Source: Kribbella jejuensis (lineage in GTDB: Bacteria; Actinomycetota; Actinomycetes; Propionibacteriales; Kribbellaceae). Taken from it: a DNA stretch of 64,000 bases. The position numbers were made by a program, and so were the translations under genes. The stretch lies in contig NZ_VFMM01000002.1 of the NCBI RefSeq assembly GCF_006715085.1, forward strand, positions 186,001 to 250,000. The letters run 5' to 3'. Below the pieces are notes generated by a model. It searched no databases. It was not told the origin of the DNA and worked only from the letters and a program-made list of their open reading frames with translations. Of the stretch, positions 41,784-49,846 are shown one piece after another (position 1 is the stretch's first letter; each line of letters opens with the position of its first letter).

Positions 41784-42998
41784 ATGGCGGACAAGCCGGT
41801 ACCCAAGCCTGGTCACTTCCTGCCCGGCGGCGACGGCCACCAGAGCACGGCAGAAACCGGCACCACGGATTCGGAAAGCCGCGGAACCGTCCCGGTGGCT
41901 CCGTTGGCGGCACCCACGCCACGGCTCGGCGGCGACCGGGAGCCGGTCCAGCCGCAGCTCTCCGGCAGCCGGCTCGACTCCCGCCGGACGACGCTGTCCG
42001 GCACCCGGTTCGGCCCGCCGGCCGCGGATGACCGAGCGGCCGCGGCGTACCGCGAGGTGTTCCACCCCGAGCCGATCCCGTTCATGCCGAAGAAGCGCTC
42101 CAAGGGCCTGGTCGCGCTGATCGTCGTCGCGGTCCTGCTCGTCGTCGGTGGCGGGGTCACGTTCGTGCTCAAGGTGCTGCCGAAGTTCGACGACTACGTC
42201 GCGAACCCGATGGGTACGCCGTCGGTGAAGTCCAGCGACGGACCGGCGACCACTGATCCGGCCGCGAAGGGCACGCCGGACGCCGACATCGTCGGAAAGA
42301 ACGCGATCTACACCGCCGGCAAGCTGGCGGTGGCGAAGTGCCAGGAGCCGGCGTTCCGCCCGACCTCCGAGGAAAACGTGCGCTCGTACTACCAGGCGCT
42401 GACCGCATGTATGGACAAAGCCTGGGAGCCGATCGTCACCAAGGCCGGGTTCACGTTCCGCTCGCCGCGGCTGATCGTGTTCGACGACGGCGAGGAGACC
42501 GCCTGCGGCGTACAGCAGGACCTCGCGCTGTACTGCCAGGACGACCAGGGCGGCAGCGTCACGATGCCGTGGCAGAAGATCGTCGAGAACTACCCGAAGC
42601 ACAAGGCGGAGACCCGCGCGGAGATGGCGCAGACCTTCAGCTTCGTGTACGGCGTACATGTCCAGAACCTGACCGGGATGGCCGAGGCCGCCGACAACCT
42701 CGCCGACACCGCCGCGAACAAGGCCGCCGAGCTCGAGGTGCACCGCCGGGCCGCGCTGCAGGCGTCCTGCTTCGGCGCGGCGTTCTTCGGCGCCGCGAAG
42801 GCGAGCTTCCCGCTCCGCGGCGAACTGCTGACGCAGTGGAACGACCTGGTCAAGCGCAGCGGCGACGAGAACTCCAAGGACAAGACCCGCGACCACGGCT
42901 CCGCCAAGAGCGTCGCACTGTGGATGAACCAGGGCTTCGCGACGACCAACCCCGGGGCCTGCAACACTTTCGTCGCAGCATCCGCGAAGGTCAGCTGA
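41784..42998 (+). CDS. Membrane-anchored zinc-peptidase paralogue without catalytic residues (pseudopeptidase)
   Basis: 404 residues, first of four tandem paralogues. About 110 residues of disordered cytoplasmic leader, one membrane helix (GLVALIVVAVLLVVGGGVTF), then the neutral zinc metallopeptidase-like domain outside. Where the paralogues read AHEYGHHVQ this one reads SFVYGVHVQ (residues 286-294): both metal His and the catalytic Glu are gone. The later ligand Glu of RRKELQAS is also lost (HRRAALQAS). Cysteines and the CNTF ending are kept. So it is very likely an inactive, but folded, partner or decoy. ATG 41784, GGGAGAAG upstream. Confidence 0.83.
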   Translation: MADKPVPKPGHFLPGGDGHQSTAETGTTDSESRGTVPVAPLAAPTPRLGGDREPVQPQLSGSRLDSRRTTLSGTRFGPPAADDRAAAAYREVFHPEPIPFMPKKRSKGLVALIVVAVLLVVGGGVTFVLKVLPKFDDYVANPMGTPSVKSSDGPATTDPAAKGTPDADIVGKNAIYTAGKLAVAKCQEPAFRPTSEENVRSYYQALTACMDKAWEPIVTKAGFTFRSPRLIVFDDGEETACGVQQDLALYCQDDQGGSVTMPWQKIVENYPKHKAETRAEMAQTFSFVYGVHVQNLTGMAEAADNLADTAANKAAELEVHRRAALQASCFGAAFFGAAKASFPLRGELLTQWNDLVKRSGDENSKDKTRDHGSAKSVALWMNQGFATTNPGACNTFVAASAKVS

Positions 42999-43016
42999 GC
43001 CAGATGGGAACGATCG

Positions 43017-44288
43017 ATGCCTGACTCCGACGAGGGCGTGCCGAAGCCGGGCCATTTCAGCACCGGCGAGCCGGCGCCAGGTAGCCGTCCGCTGACCCTG
43101 CGCTCCGCCCAGCCCGCCGGCCTCGGCAAGGCTCGCTCGGTCGCGTTCGACGAGTCGTCCGTGCGCCGCAAGGCCCGTCCGCTGCCGACCGAACCTGGCA
43201 CCGAGAGCGAGTACAGCGGTCCGCCCGCCGCACCGCTGACAGCCCCGCCCCCGACCCTCCTGACCGGCACCCGCCGCCCCGGCGGCCCCCGCCCGTCCGG
43301 CTGGCACTCGAACCCGTCCCGGGCCGGCGCCCAGTTCACCTCCGAACTGCCACCGCTGAAACCACCCCGCCAGTTCTCCCGCCCGATCATCGCGGGCCTG
43401 TCCGTTCTGGTGGTCATCATGCTGACCGCAGCCGGCATCGGCGGCTTCAAACTGGTCAACTCCTACGGCGTCCAACGCCCCCTCTCCCAACCATCGGTCA
43501 AGAAGTCCGAGGCCCCCCTCCCGCTACCCCCCGACCCGACCGTCACGGTGACGGCTACCCCGACCCCGGATGTGCAGCGCCTGCGCCAGAACGAGATCTA
43601 CACAGCCGGCCCGGTGGTGGCCGTCAGCTGCAAGGAGCCGGCTATCAAGCCGAACTCCCAGTCGGCGATCCTGCGGTACTACAAGGCACTGCTGCCCTGC
43701 CTGGACAAGGCGTGGGCGCCGGTGATCAAGCGAGCCGGCTATACCTTCCGCTCGCCGAAGGTGGTGCTGCAGACGAACCAGCCCGGCGCCAACACCGGGT
43801 GCACCGGCGAGGAGGACGTCGCCTACTACTGCGGTGTCGACGAGAGCATCAACATCAGCTGGAAGAACGACCTCAAGTACTACAAGAGCGATCCGCTCGC
43901 GGCGCGGGTGTGGATGATCGACACGATGGCCCACGAGTACGGCCACCACGTCCAGGAGATGACCGAGATGCTCACGGCTGCCTGGTCGCGCGAAGGCTGG
44001 GCGAAGACCAAGGCCGAGGAACTCGACTGGACCCGCCGCAAGGAACTGCAGGCGACCTGCTTCGGGGCTGCGTTCCTGGGTGCCAACAAGAAGTCCCTCG
44101 GCCTGTCCGGCAACAAGCTGAAGATCTGGCAGTGGGAAGCCCAGCACACCGGCGACGAGTACAACCCGAAGAAGATCCGCGACCACGGCTCCCGCAAGAA
44201 CAACTGGGCCTGGTCCGCCCCCGCCTTCACCAGCGCCAACCCCAGCTCCTGCAACACCTTCAAAGCCCCCGCCGCCAAGGTCAGCTGA
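43017..44288 (+). CDS. Membrane-anchored neutral zinc metallopeptidase
   Basis: 423 residues, second of the four paralogues. Cytoplasmic Pro-rich leader that shares the opening PKPGHF with the first paralogue, membrane helix PIIAGLSVLVVIMLTAAGIG (near 123), then the external peptidase domain with HEYGH at residues 306-310 and RRKELQATCFGAAFLGA about 38 residues later (Glu as probable third zinc ligand). Conserved Cys and the ending CNTFKAPAAKVS. Should cleave peptides at the cell surface. Its stop shares one base with the next start. Confidence 0.88.
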   Translation: MPDSDEGVPKPGHFSTGEPAPGSRPLTLRSAQPAGLGKARSVAFDESSVRRKARPLPTEPGTESEYSGPPAAPLTAPPPTLLTGTRRPGGPRPSGWHSNPSRAGAQFTSELPPLKPPRQFSRPIIAGLSVLVVIMLTAAGIGGFKLVNSYGVQRPLSQPSVKKSEAPLPLPPDPTVTVTATPTPDVQRLRQNEIYTAGPVVAVSCKEPAIKPNSQSAILRYYKALLPCLDKAWAPVIKRAGYTFRSPKVVLQTNQPGANTGCTGEEDVAYYCGVDESINISWKNDLKYYKSDPLAARVWMIDTMAHEYGHHVQEMTEMLTAAWSREGWAKTKAEELDWTRRKELQATCFGAAFLGANKKSLGLSGNKLKIWQWEAQHTGDEYNPKKIRDHGSRKNNWAWSAPAFTSANPSSCNTFKAPAAKVS

Positions 44289-45193
44289 TGCGCCGTTGGG
44301 GGGCGGTGGGGTTGCTCGTCGTGCTGGCTACGACGGCTTGCGGCGCTACGACGCCGGTTGCGGTGGGCACGCCGTCTGTGTCGACAGCCCCGACACCGAC
44401 ACCCACCCCGATCCGGACACCGACCCCGACGCCGGTGAAGGTGACGACGCCGTCGGATCCGATCACGTACGGCATGACCGAAGGCGTCGTACGCAACAAG
44501 CTCTACACGGCCGGCAAGGTGTCCGTGATGCGATGTGCGTTGCCACGGCCTGAACTGACGACGAAGACCGGTCTGCTGGCGTACGGCAAGGTGCTGGTGG
44601 CGTGCATGAGCAAGGCGTGGGCACCGCTGGTGCAGAAGTCCGACGCGGTCCTCGCCGACGTCGAACTGATCGCATACAGCGCGCGGCACCCGAAGGCGAC
44701 GCCGGAGTGCACGGATCCGCCCGCGTATGCGGACGCGTTCTACTACTTCGGCGGGTTCACAGGGAAGATCTGCTTCGACGCCGACACCTTCCTCGGCTCG
44801 CGGGACCAGGAGTTCAACCTCGTCGACTTCGAGCAGTTGATCGCGCACGAGTACGGGCACCACGTGCAGTACTCGGTCGGGATCCTGACGCTGTACGACG
44901 AGCTCATGCGCGGGAAGTCTCCGGCCGGGCAGTACGAGGTGATGCGACGCAAGGAGTTGCAGGCGAGCTGCCTCGGCGCCGCGTTCCTCGGCGCGAACAG
45001 GCGACTCTTCGGGCTGTCCGGTGAGCGGCTCAGCGACTGGCGGTACGTCGTCAACCACGTGGGCGACGAGTACAGCAAGGTCCGTGACCACGGCTCCCGC
45101 AAGAACCACGCCTACTGGACGACGCACGCCTTCACTGCAGCAGATCCCAAGGCCTGCAACACGTTCACCGCGCCTGCCGGGAAGGTGGCCTGA
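44288..45193 (+). CDS. Neutral zinc metallopeptidase lipoprotein
   Basis: 301 residues, third paralogue. ATG 44288 shares its A with the previous TGA; longer in-frame sequence upstream lies on that gene. Lipoprotein signal MRRWGAVGLLVVLATTAC (Cys18), then a Thr/Pro linker (TPTPTPIRTPTPTPV) and the peptidase domain: HEYGH at 187-191, RRKELQASCLGAAFLGA, ending CNTFTAPAGKVA. Anchored by lipid where the first two use a membrane helix. Confidence 0.88.
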   Translation: MRRWGAVGLLVVLATTACGATTPVAVGTPSVSTAPTPTPTPIRTPTPTPVKVTTPSDPITYGMTEGVVRNKLYTAGKVSVMRCALPRPELTTKTGLLAYGKVLVACMSKAWAPLVQKSDAVLADVELIAYSARHPKATPECTDPPAYADAFYYFGGFTGKICFDADTFLGSRDQEFNLVDFEQLIAHEYGHHVQYSVGILTLYDELMRGKSPAGQYEVMRRKELQASCLGAAFLGANRRLFGLSGERLSDWRYVVNHVGDEYSKVRDHGSRKNHAYWTTHAFTAADPKACNTFTAPAGKVA

Positions 45194-45196
45194 GGC

Positions 45197-46084
45197 GTGC
45201 GTGCGGGGGCACTGGTTGTTGGGCTGGTGCTGGTTGTTGGTGGGTGTTCACCGGTGGCTGTAGCGCCGCCGGTCGATACGCCGACCAGTGTGCCGACTCG
45301 GGTGCGGCCTACCCCGACACATACACCTACGCCGGCTCCGGCGAAGGTGACTGCTTCCATGTCGTTGGAGGAGACCTATCTGCTGCACAACAAGGTCTAC
45401 TCGGCTGGGCGGGTGGCGGCGGTTTCGTGTCGGTTGCCGGATAGTGGGTTGGTGTCGCGGAAGGACGTGCGGCTGTACGCGAACGCAGTGCTGGACTGTC
45501 TGCAGCGGGCCTGGAAGCCCGTCGTGGAGCGGGCGGACGTCGTATACCAGCCGACGAAGGTGTATGTCGTCGACGACGGTGACCGGACCGCGTGTGGGCC
45601 GTTCAACGAGGATGATGCGGACGCGTTCTACTGCGACGGGAACACCGGCATCTACCTCGGATGGAAGGATCACGTCGCGGACGAGGACTACCCGAAGGTG
45701 TGGGCGCAGACCTATCTGCAGTTCGTGATGGCGCACGAGTTCGGGCACCACGTGCAGCAGTTGGTCGGCATCTCGACGTACTACGACGACCGCTGGGACC
45801 GCACCAAGGGTTCGGCCCAGCTCGAGCAGACCCGCCGCCTCGAACTACAGGCAACCTGCTTCGCCGCAGCCTTCCTCGGCGCGAACCAGGACACCCTGAA
45901 CCTGCACGGCGCACGTCTCGCGGCCTACCATGACGCGGCGTACGTCGGCGACGAGGACGACCCGTCCGCCCCCCACGACCACGGCTCCAGCAAAAGCAGC
46001 ACCTACTGGTCCGACGCAGCCTTCACCACCAAGTCCCCCGCATCCTGCAACACCTGGTCCGCCCCACCCAAACGAGTCGCCTGA
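45197..46084 (+). CDS. Neutral zinc metallopeptidase lipoprotein
   Basis: 295 residues, fourth paralogue, GTG 45197 three bases after the previous gene. Lipoprotein signal with lipobox VVGGC (Cys17), Pro/Thr linker (RPTPTHTPTPAPAK), and HEFGH at 180-184 with RRLELQATCFAAAFLGA after it. Ends CNTWSAPPKRVA. All four genes have the same Cys pattern and C-terminus, so they come from repeated duplication. Confidence 0.88.
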   Translation: MRAGALVVGLVLVVGGCSPVAVAPPVDTPTSVPTRVRPTPTHTPTPAPAKVTASMSLEETYLLHNKVYSAGRVAAVSCRLPDSGLVSRKDVRLYANAVLDCLQRAWKPVVERADVVYQPTKVYVVDDGDRTACGPFNEDDADAFYCDGNTGIYLGWKDHVADEDYPKVWAQTYLQFVMAHEFGHHVQQLVGISTYYDDRWDRTKGSAQLEQTRRLELQATCFAAAFLGANQDTLNLHGARLAAYHDAAYVGDEDDPSAPHDHGSSKSSTYWSDAAFTTKSPASCNTWSAPPKRVA

Positions 46085-46088
46085 CGCG

Positions 46089-46544
46089 TTACCGGAGTTT
46101 GAGTTTGAAGCCTTCGTGGGTGTTTTCGAAGCCTAGGTTGGTGTAGAAGCGGTGGGCGTCGGTGCGGGACTTGTCCGAGGTGAGTTGGACGAGGGTGCAG
46201 CCGCGGTTGCGGGATTCCTCGACGGCCCATCGGATCAGGGTGGTGCCGAGGCCGGAGCCGCGGGCGGGGGCGGCGACCCGGACGGCCTCGATCAGGCCGC
46301 GGGTGGAGCCGCGGCGGGACAGGCCGGGGATGATCGTCAGCTGCAGCGTACCGATCACCTCGTCGTTGCGTTCGGCAACCACCAGCAGCTGGTTGGGGTC
46401 GGCGTCGATCTGCTCGAAGGCGGCCAGGTACGGCGTCAGGTCGTCGGTGGACTCACGGGTCGCGCCGAGCTGGTCGTCGGCGATCATCGCGACGATCGGG
46501 CGGACGTCGGCGGCGGTGGCGCGGCGGATGACGAGATCGTTCAT
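46089..46544 (-). CDS. GNAT-family N-acetyltransferase
   Basis: 151 residues, single GNAT domain. Starts LVIRRATAADVRPIVAMIAD; acetyl-CoA binding motif A is APARGSGLGTTLIRWAVEES (R/Q-X2-G-X-G/A form, near 90-109); ends with HRFYTNLGFENTHEGFKL, the usual motif B close. Acceptor unknown. It converges with the peptidase array, 4 bases between stops. Confidence 0.9.
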   Translation of the reverse strand: MNDLVIRRATAADVRPIVAMIADDQLGATRESTDDLTPYLAAFEQIDADPNQLLVVAERNDEVIGTLQLTIIPGLSRRGSTRGLIEAVRVAAPARGSGLGTTLIRWAVEESRNRGCTLVQLTSDKSRTDAHRFYTNLGFENTHEGFKLKLR

Positions 46545-46661
46545 CTGCCCAGGATCGCAAACCCCTGAAGCGGTTCAGCTCGCGGGGGTAAGGAGCGAAG
46601 TACGGCTTGAGTGATTGCCTTACGCAAACACTTTTCGTTGTACGCCTCGCCGTACGCCGTT

Positions 46662-46686
46662 GTTTGCCTCAGGCATCAAGGGGTAC
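46662..46686 (+). promoter_or_regulatory. Stress-sigma-type promoter GTTT-N15-GGGTAC
   Basis: GTTT at 46662-46665 and GGGTAC at 46681-46686 are 15 bases apart, exactly the layout found before the gas vesicle operon. It lies 97 bases before ATG 46784, leaving a leader of about 90 bases in which I recognise no riboswitch. Confidence 0.55.
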
Positions 46687-46783
46687 GAGTGATACTGGAC
46701 ACCACTGCATCCGCCCGTGCCGGGGTTGGGGCAGTCACGTGCGCCGACAGCGGATGCGGGCCAAGTCCTGGAAAGGTTATCCG

Positions 46784-47617
46784 ATGTCAGCGTTAGCTAT
46801 CGATTTCACCCAGCCGTTCGAGAACGCGTTCAGCAAACTGCTGTCGTTCATCCCGAACCTGCTCGGTGGCCTGGTCATCCTGGTGATCGGGTACTTCGTC
46901 GCGAAGGTGCTCGGCAAACTCGTCGGCAAGCTGCTCGGCCGGGTCGGCTTCGACCACTGGATGGACCGGGCCGGCGTCTCCGGGGTACTGCAACGGTCGG
47001 GCACGGGGCTGACCGCGTCGGCGGTACTCGGCAAGGTCGTGTTCTGGTTCGTGTTCCTGATCAGCTTCACGATGTTCGCCTCCGCACTCGGCGTGCCGGA
47101 GATCTCGAACTTCATGAGCGACATGCTCGGCTACATCCCGCGGATCTTCGCCGCGATCGTGATCGTCTGCCTGGCGGCGCTGTTCGCGAACTTCCTGGCG
47201 GCGATCATCCGCGGTGCCACCGGCAACGAGACGCTGGCCAAGGTGGCGCGGTACGCCGTTCTCGTGTACGCCGCGTTCGCCGCGCTGACCCAGCTCGGTG
47301 TGGCGGTCCAGCTGACCGGTAACACCCTGCTGATCGTCCTCGGGGGCGCTGCACTCGCCGTCGGCCTCGCTTTCGGCCTCGGGGGCCGCGAGATGGCCGG
47401 CCGCGCACTGGCCAACCTGTTCGACAAGGACAAGATGGTCAAGTCCAGCGACCACAACGGCACCATGGACGGCACGACGGCCGCCTACCCGACCCAGGGC
47501 AACTACCAGGGCAACTACCAGCAGCCCACCCAACCCGAACAACACCACGCCGCCCACAGCGCCGGCACCTGGTCCAACGGCACAGGCCAAAACGGCAACT
47601 GGCCACAAGGTCAGTAA
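46784..47617 (+). CDS. Mechanosensitive-channel-like membrane protein (conserved TM helix family, CmpX-like)
   Basis: 277 residues, ATG 46784 with GAAAGG 7 bases upstream. Several membrane helices: LLGGLVILVIGYFVAKVLGK, VVFWFVFLISFTMFASALGV, IPRIFAAIVIVCLAALFANF, then LIVLGGAALAVGLAFGLGGR, whose Gly/Ala spacing resembles the pore helix of MscS and the small conserved TM-helix repeat. The last 50 residues are Gln/Asn/His-rich and disordered. Probably helps in osmotic or envelope stress; the promoter supports that. Confidence 0.85.
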   Translation: MSALAIDFTQPFENAFSKLLSFIPNLLGGLVILVIGYFVAKVLGKLVGKLLGRVGFDHWMDRAGVSGVLQRSGTGLTASAVLGKVVFWFVFLISFTMFASALGVPEISNFMSDMLGYIPRIFAAIVIVCLAALFANFLAAIIRGATGNETLAKVARYAVLVYAAFAALTQLGVAVQLTGNTLLIVLGGAALAVGLAFGLGGREMAGRALANLFDKDKMVKSSDHNGTMDGTTAAYPTQGNYQGNYQQPTQPEQHHAAHSAGTWSNGTGQNGNWPQGQ

Positions 47618-47629
47618 TCACTCGGAATC

Positions 47630-47663
47630 GACGGGCGGCAAACCAACCGGTTTGCTGCCCGTC
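47630..47663 (+). terminator. Hairpin terminator after the channel gene
   Basis: A 15-base-pair stem with one mismatch (GACGGGCGGCAAACC at 47630, partner at 47649) and a 4-base loop, 13 bases after the stop, followed by CCTTGTC. Strong fold, weak T-run. Confidence 0.75.
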
Positions 47664-47712
47664 CCTTGTCGCAGTCGATTGAGCCGGGCAACCAACTATC
47701 CTGACCGCGTGA

Positions 47713-48297
47713 GTGAGCTCGTCCTGGCACGACGGTCCGACGCGAATGCCTAGAACCGTGTTCCTCTGCGGTCCGGCCGGCTCCGGCAAGACAACCGTTC
47801 TCCGATTGAGCCACGATCAAAAGCTTGCTGTCTGGGGCCGGACCGCCGCGATCGATACCGACCAGCTGTTCTTCATGGTCGATCCGTTGTGGGACCTCCC
47901 GTACGACGATGCGCGCACCGCGCTCGTGCTCCGCCAGTCCGTCCAGCTCGCGGATTCGTTCTTCGGGGCGGGCTACGAAAATGTGCTGATCGCCGGAAAC
48001 GCCATCCACGACGCCTTCGACCTCAATCCGGTGATCCCGCACCTCCTGCGCCTCGGCCGGGTCTTCCACCTCACCCTGGATCCCTCCGAGCAAGCCGTCC
48101 TCCGGCGGACCGCCGCCGACCCAGATCGCTCACCGAGCCGCCTGATGACCGACCTCCACCACCTGCGCGCCAAGCGTTCACCGTGGTCAGCCACCATCGA
48201 CAACTCGGACCTCACACCACTCGAAACGCTCCGAACGATCGCTCACCTGACCGAGTCAGGCGCGGGCGAGATCCACGGGCTGTTACCGGACCGCTAG
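47713..48297 (+). CDS. P-loop NTPase/kinase-like protein
   Basis: 194 residues from GTG 47713; TATCCT at 47697 could be its -10. ATG 47746 is an alternative that would start 4 residues before the core. Walker A VFLCGPAGSGKTTVLRLSHD at the N-terminus, DTDQLFFMVDPLWDLPYDDA with the likely substrate Asp, LIAGNAIHDAFDLNPVIPHL, and RRTAADPDRSPSRL as a lid-like Arg region. Resembles adenylate-kinase-fold small-molecule kinases; substrate unknown. Confidence 0.78.
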   Translation: MSSSWHDGPTRMPRTVFLCGPAGSGKTTVLRLSHDQKLAVWGRTAAIDTDQLFFMVDPLWDLPYDDARTALVLRQSVQLADSFFGAGYENVLIAGNAIHDAFDLNPVIPHLLRLGRVFHLTLDPSEQAVLRRTAADPDRSPSRLMTDLHHLRAKRSPWSATIDNSDLTPLETLRTIAHLTESGAGEIHGLLPDR

Positions 48298-48455
48298 GCA
48301 ATCAGTGGATGCGGCTACGTGAGTCAGATCCACGGACCGATCGCCAGGCGCGCGGGGCGCGAGTGAGCGCGCGGTGCGGGCGGGCGTGGCGCGGTCGCCT
48401 GTGGTGCGGGGCATAGGGAGTGGGTGGGTGTAGTGCCAGGAGGCGTGGCGACGGT

Positions 48456-48478
48456 GGGGGGATGTAGGTGGTCCCCCC
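48456..48478 (-). terminator. Candidate hairpin behind the 48488-49018 gene
   Basis: GGGGGG (48456) and CCCCCC (48473) enclose 11 bases, 10 bases past the gene's stop on the minus strand. Plausible G/C stem but no T-run. Confidence 0.35.
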
Positions 48479-48487
48479 GGGGCCCTT

Positions 48488-49018
48488 TCAGTCCTGTTGG
48501 GTGTCGGGGCCGGCTTTGCGGACTTCTTCTACCTTTGTCATGGCGGTGCGGAGGTCGGCCAGCCAGGTTTCGCTGTGTTGGGCGACGAGTTTGACGCACC
48601 AACTGAGGGCGTCGCTGCGGGAGCGGGCCACGCCGGCGTCGACGAGGGTGTCGAGGACCTGGCGTTCGGGCTGGCGGAGGCGGGTCATCACGGGGGCGGA
48701 CAGCGAGGTGAAGACGGTCCGGGTGTCGCCGCAGCGGACTCCCCAGGCGACCTTGCGGCGGGCGGCGTGTTCGAGTTCGCGGGCGATCTCGATCCGGCGT
48801 TCGCGGGTGTCCTCCCGGAACTGCTTGATCCGGCCCTCTTCGGCGGCGGAGCGCTCGGCGGCGCTGACGTCGTTGCTCTGCTCGGGTGCGGGGATCCGGC
48901 CGACGATCAGGATCTCGTCCCGGTCGATCGACAGCTCGGTCTCACCCTCGAACCAGTCGCCGGGCAACCGTCCGGTCAGCCAGCCCCGCACCTTCTCGTG
49001 CTCGGTCTGTGTACTCAT
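48488..49018 (-). CDS. Ribbon-helix-helix-like regulatory protein of unknown role
   Basis: 176 residues. N-terminal part DWFEGETELSIDRDEILIVG (near 20-39), then a charged helix (RIKQFREDTRERRIEIAREL), and near the C-terminus VLDTLVDAGVARSRSDALSW, which looks like an RHH/Arc-type DNA-binding segment. ATG 49018 has no ribosome site; a perfect 16-base palindrome begins on it. No toxin-like gene is adjacent, so it is not an evident antitoxin. Autoregulation is likely (inference). Confidence 0.65.
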   Translation of the reverse strand: MSTQTEHEKVRGWLTGRLPGDWFEGETELSIDRDEILIVGRIPAPEQSNDVSAAERSAAEEGRIKQFREDTRERRIEIARELEHAARRKVAWGVRCGDTRTVFTSLSAPVMTRLRQPERQVLDTLVDAGVARSRSDALSWCVKLVAQHSETWLADLRTAMTKVEEVRKAGPDTQQD

Positions 49019-49033
49019 GTAATCATGATTACA
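49018..49033. promoter_or_regulatory. Perfect 16-base palindrome TGTAATCATGATTACA at a start codon
   Basis: Fully self-complementary, it begins on the first base of the ATG at 49018 and covers the upstream region where a -10 or ribosome site would be. Being AT-rich within a GC-rich genome, it combines promoter and operator properties and suggests repression by the gene's own product. Confidence 0.6.
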
Positions 49034-49057
49034 CCCAAGCACCTCGAGCTCAAGTGA

Positions 49058-49756
49058 TCAGTGGTACTGCACGGTGTACGCCGCATGCGCGTCGCCCTGC
49101 GACAGGCCGACGTTGGACACGCCGATCACCAGCGTGTGTCGCGTGACATCGTTCCGATAGGTCACGTACGTCGTACCGGCAGCACCCTCGACGCGAATCC
49201 GCGTCCAGTGCGTACCACCCACAGCAGCCACGCGGTGCAGACTCCGAACCGCGGCCGGCGTCGCGTAGTACGCGGTCCACTTGGTGTCGCCGCGGCCCCA
49301 GGCGCGGACCAGGTTGTCCGACCACTGCACCGCGTTCCACGCCTTCGGCTCGTTGCTGAACCTGGCGGTGTACGCCGCATGCCAGCCGCTGCCCGCGCGC
49401 AGACCGACGTTCTGTACGCCGATCGTCAGGTTCCCGCCGCGTGCGTCGTCGTGGTACGTCACGTAGATCGTCCCGGCAGCGCCCTCGGTGGAGACGCGCC
49501 GCCAGTGGATCCCGCCCGGCGACGCCTGCCCGAACAGCGTGCGCGAGGTCGCCGTCGAGGCATAGCAGTTGGCGGTCGTCGCATTGCCGCTGCCCCACGC
49601 GCGGACGAGCCGGTCGGCGTACGTCGCCGCCGAAAGGCCGGCCACCGAGCCGGAGCAAGTAGTACCGGCGTTGGCCGGCGTGGCGCCGGCGACGAGCGGT
49701 GCGGTCACCGCAAGTGCCGCCGTCGCGCCAAGACCCATGATCCTTCGAATCATCAT
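49058..49756 (-). CDS. Secreted protein with two internal repeats
   Basis: 232 residues with a Sec signal peptide (MGLGATAALAVTAPLVAGAT, cleavage after ANA near 30). The mature part is two copies of an about 90-residue unit: YADRLVRAWGSGNATTANCY ... IYVTYHDDARGGNLTIGVQN and WSDNLVRAWGRGDTKWTAYY ... TYVTYRNDVTRHTLVIGVSN. Both end with AAYT. No anchor, no known catalytic motif; not recognised. Likely NTF2-like or beta-rich extracellular modules (guess). Confidence 0.75.
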   Translation of the reverse strand: MMIRRIMGLGATAALAVTAPLVAGATPANAGTTCSGSVAGLSAATYADRLVRAWGSGNATTANCYASTATSRTLFGQASPGGIHWRRVSTEGAAGTIYVTYHDDARGGNLTIGVQNVGLRAGSGWHAAYTARFSNEPKAWNAVQWSDNLVRAWGRGDTKWTAYYATPAAVRSLHRVAAVGGTHWTRIRVEGAAGTTYVTYRNDVTRHTLVIGVSNVGLSQGDAHAAYTVQYH

Positions 49757-49846
49757 CGACCTCCCGAGTGGATGTGGTCCTACAAGTGGGACGCCACGTC
49801 CTGCTCGGGAGTTTGCCGCCGACGCCGCTGCAACACGTCTGCAATA

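Noticed and set aside
46545-46783. Riboswitch (for example cyclic di-AMP) in the leader of the channel gene
   Set aside because: I could not find the conserved core of any riboswitch class I know; only the promoter motif is supported.
48488-49033. Toxin-antitoxin pair at the RHH-like gene
   Set aside because: No small toxin gene is on either side; the neighbours are a P-loop protein and a secreted protein in other units.
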